Origin: Parathalassolituus penaei
Lineage (GTDB): Bacteria; Pseudomonadota; Gammaproteobacteria; Pseudomonadales; Oceanobacteraceae
Direction: 5' to 3'
Assembly (NCBI RefSeq): GCF_026626885.1
Contig: NZ_JAPNOA010000058.1
Location: 1 to 41,908 of the forward strand
DNA: 41,908 nucleotides
The position numbers and the translations under genes are program-made. Under the pieces are notes generated by a model. That model ran no database searches, was not told the origin of the DNA, and saw only the letters and a program-made list of their open reading frames with translations. Positions 41,873-41,908 of the stretch are shown piece after piece (the first letter of the stretch is position 1; the number at the start of each line of letters is the position of its first letter).

Positions 41873-41908
41873 ACGACCGGGGTATACCCCGGTCGTGTTT
41901 TTTTTTTT
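41873..41908 (+). terminator. Rho-independent terminator of fur
   Basis: ACGACCGGGG / CCCCGGTCGT stem with a TATA loop (41873-41896) and a long T-run to the window end. An A-run precedes it, so it can also end transcripts coming from the right. Confidence 0.92.

Overview
The window looks like chromosome from a marine-type gammaproteobacterium, probably of the Oceanospirillales/Pseudomonadales grade. This rests on the smpB, ratA, rnfH, bamE, fur neighbourhood, a typical gammaproteobacterial tmRNA (tag ANDESYALAA), several large c-di-GMP enzymes and moderate-to-high GC. The species cannot be named from this sequence alone.

Region 1 (1-4.4 kb). A cluster of short hairpins at the left edge is followed by a membrane-bound GGDEF diguanylate cyclase. 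Next come two tandem paralogues of an unrecognised family, all on the minus strand. The spacer before the next operon holds a perfect-consensus CRP/Vfr-type site (TGTGA-N6-TCACA) between divergent genes.

Region 2 (4.7-12.2 kb). A tightly overlapping seven-gene V/A-type ATPase operon runs B-D-I-K-E-X-A, where X looks like the DUF2764 protein. This is an exact circular permutation of the E-DUF2764-A-B-D-I-K order known from Chlamydiae and Bacteroidetes. No separate C, F or G/H gene is present.

Region 3 (12.3-15.5 kb). A three-gene signalling cassette follows: a stand-alone receiver, a CheC-like phosphatase and a PAS-PAS-GGDEF-EAL protein.

Region 4 (15.9-25.3 kb). Two consecutive copies of the ATP-grasp / alpha-E / transglutaminase (amidoligase-type) system are built differently. 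The first is ATP-grasp, alpha-E, then a transglutaminase-DUF2126 fusion. The second is an ATP-grasp-alpha-E fusion, then a stand-alone transglutaminase. A strong intrinsic terminator separates them.

Region 5 (25.8-37.6 kb). An approximately 11.7-kb island abuts the 3' end of ssrA and is bounded by an approximately 80-bp direct repeat that includes the ssrA terminator. It carries a Phd/YefM-RelE/ParE toxin-antitoxin pair and a defence operon HTH-hsdR-hsdM-hsdS-ATPase-HNH on the minus strand. This is a type I restriction system with a Septu-like ATPase/nuclease pair translationally coupled to hsdS. No integrase gene is visible.

Region 6 (37.6-41.9 kb). Housekeeping genes: ssrA, smpB, a sodium:neurotransmitter-type symporter, ratA, rnfH, bamE and a cysteine-free Fur, ending in a strong terminator.

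All counts and alignments were made by eye. Family names come from recognisable motifs and recall of the families; no database search was run.
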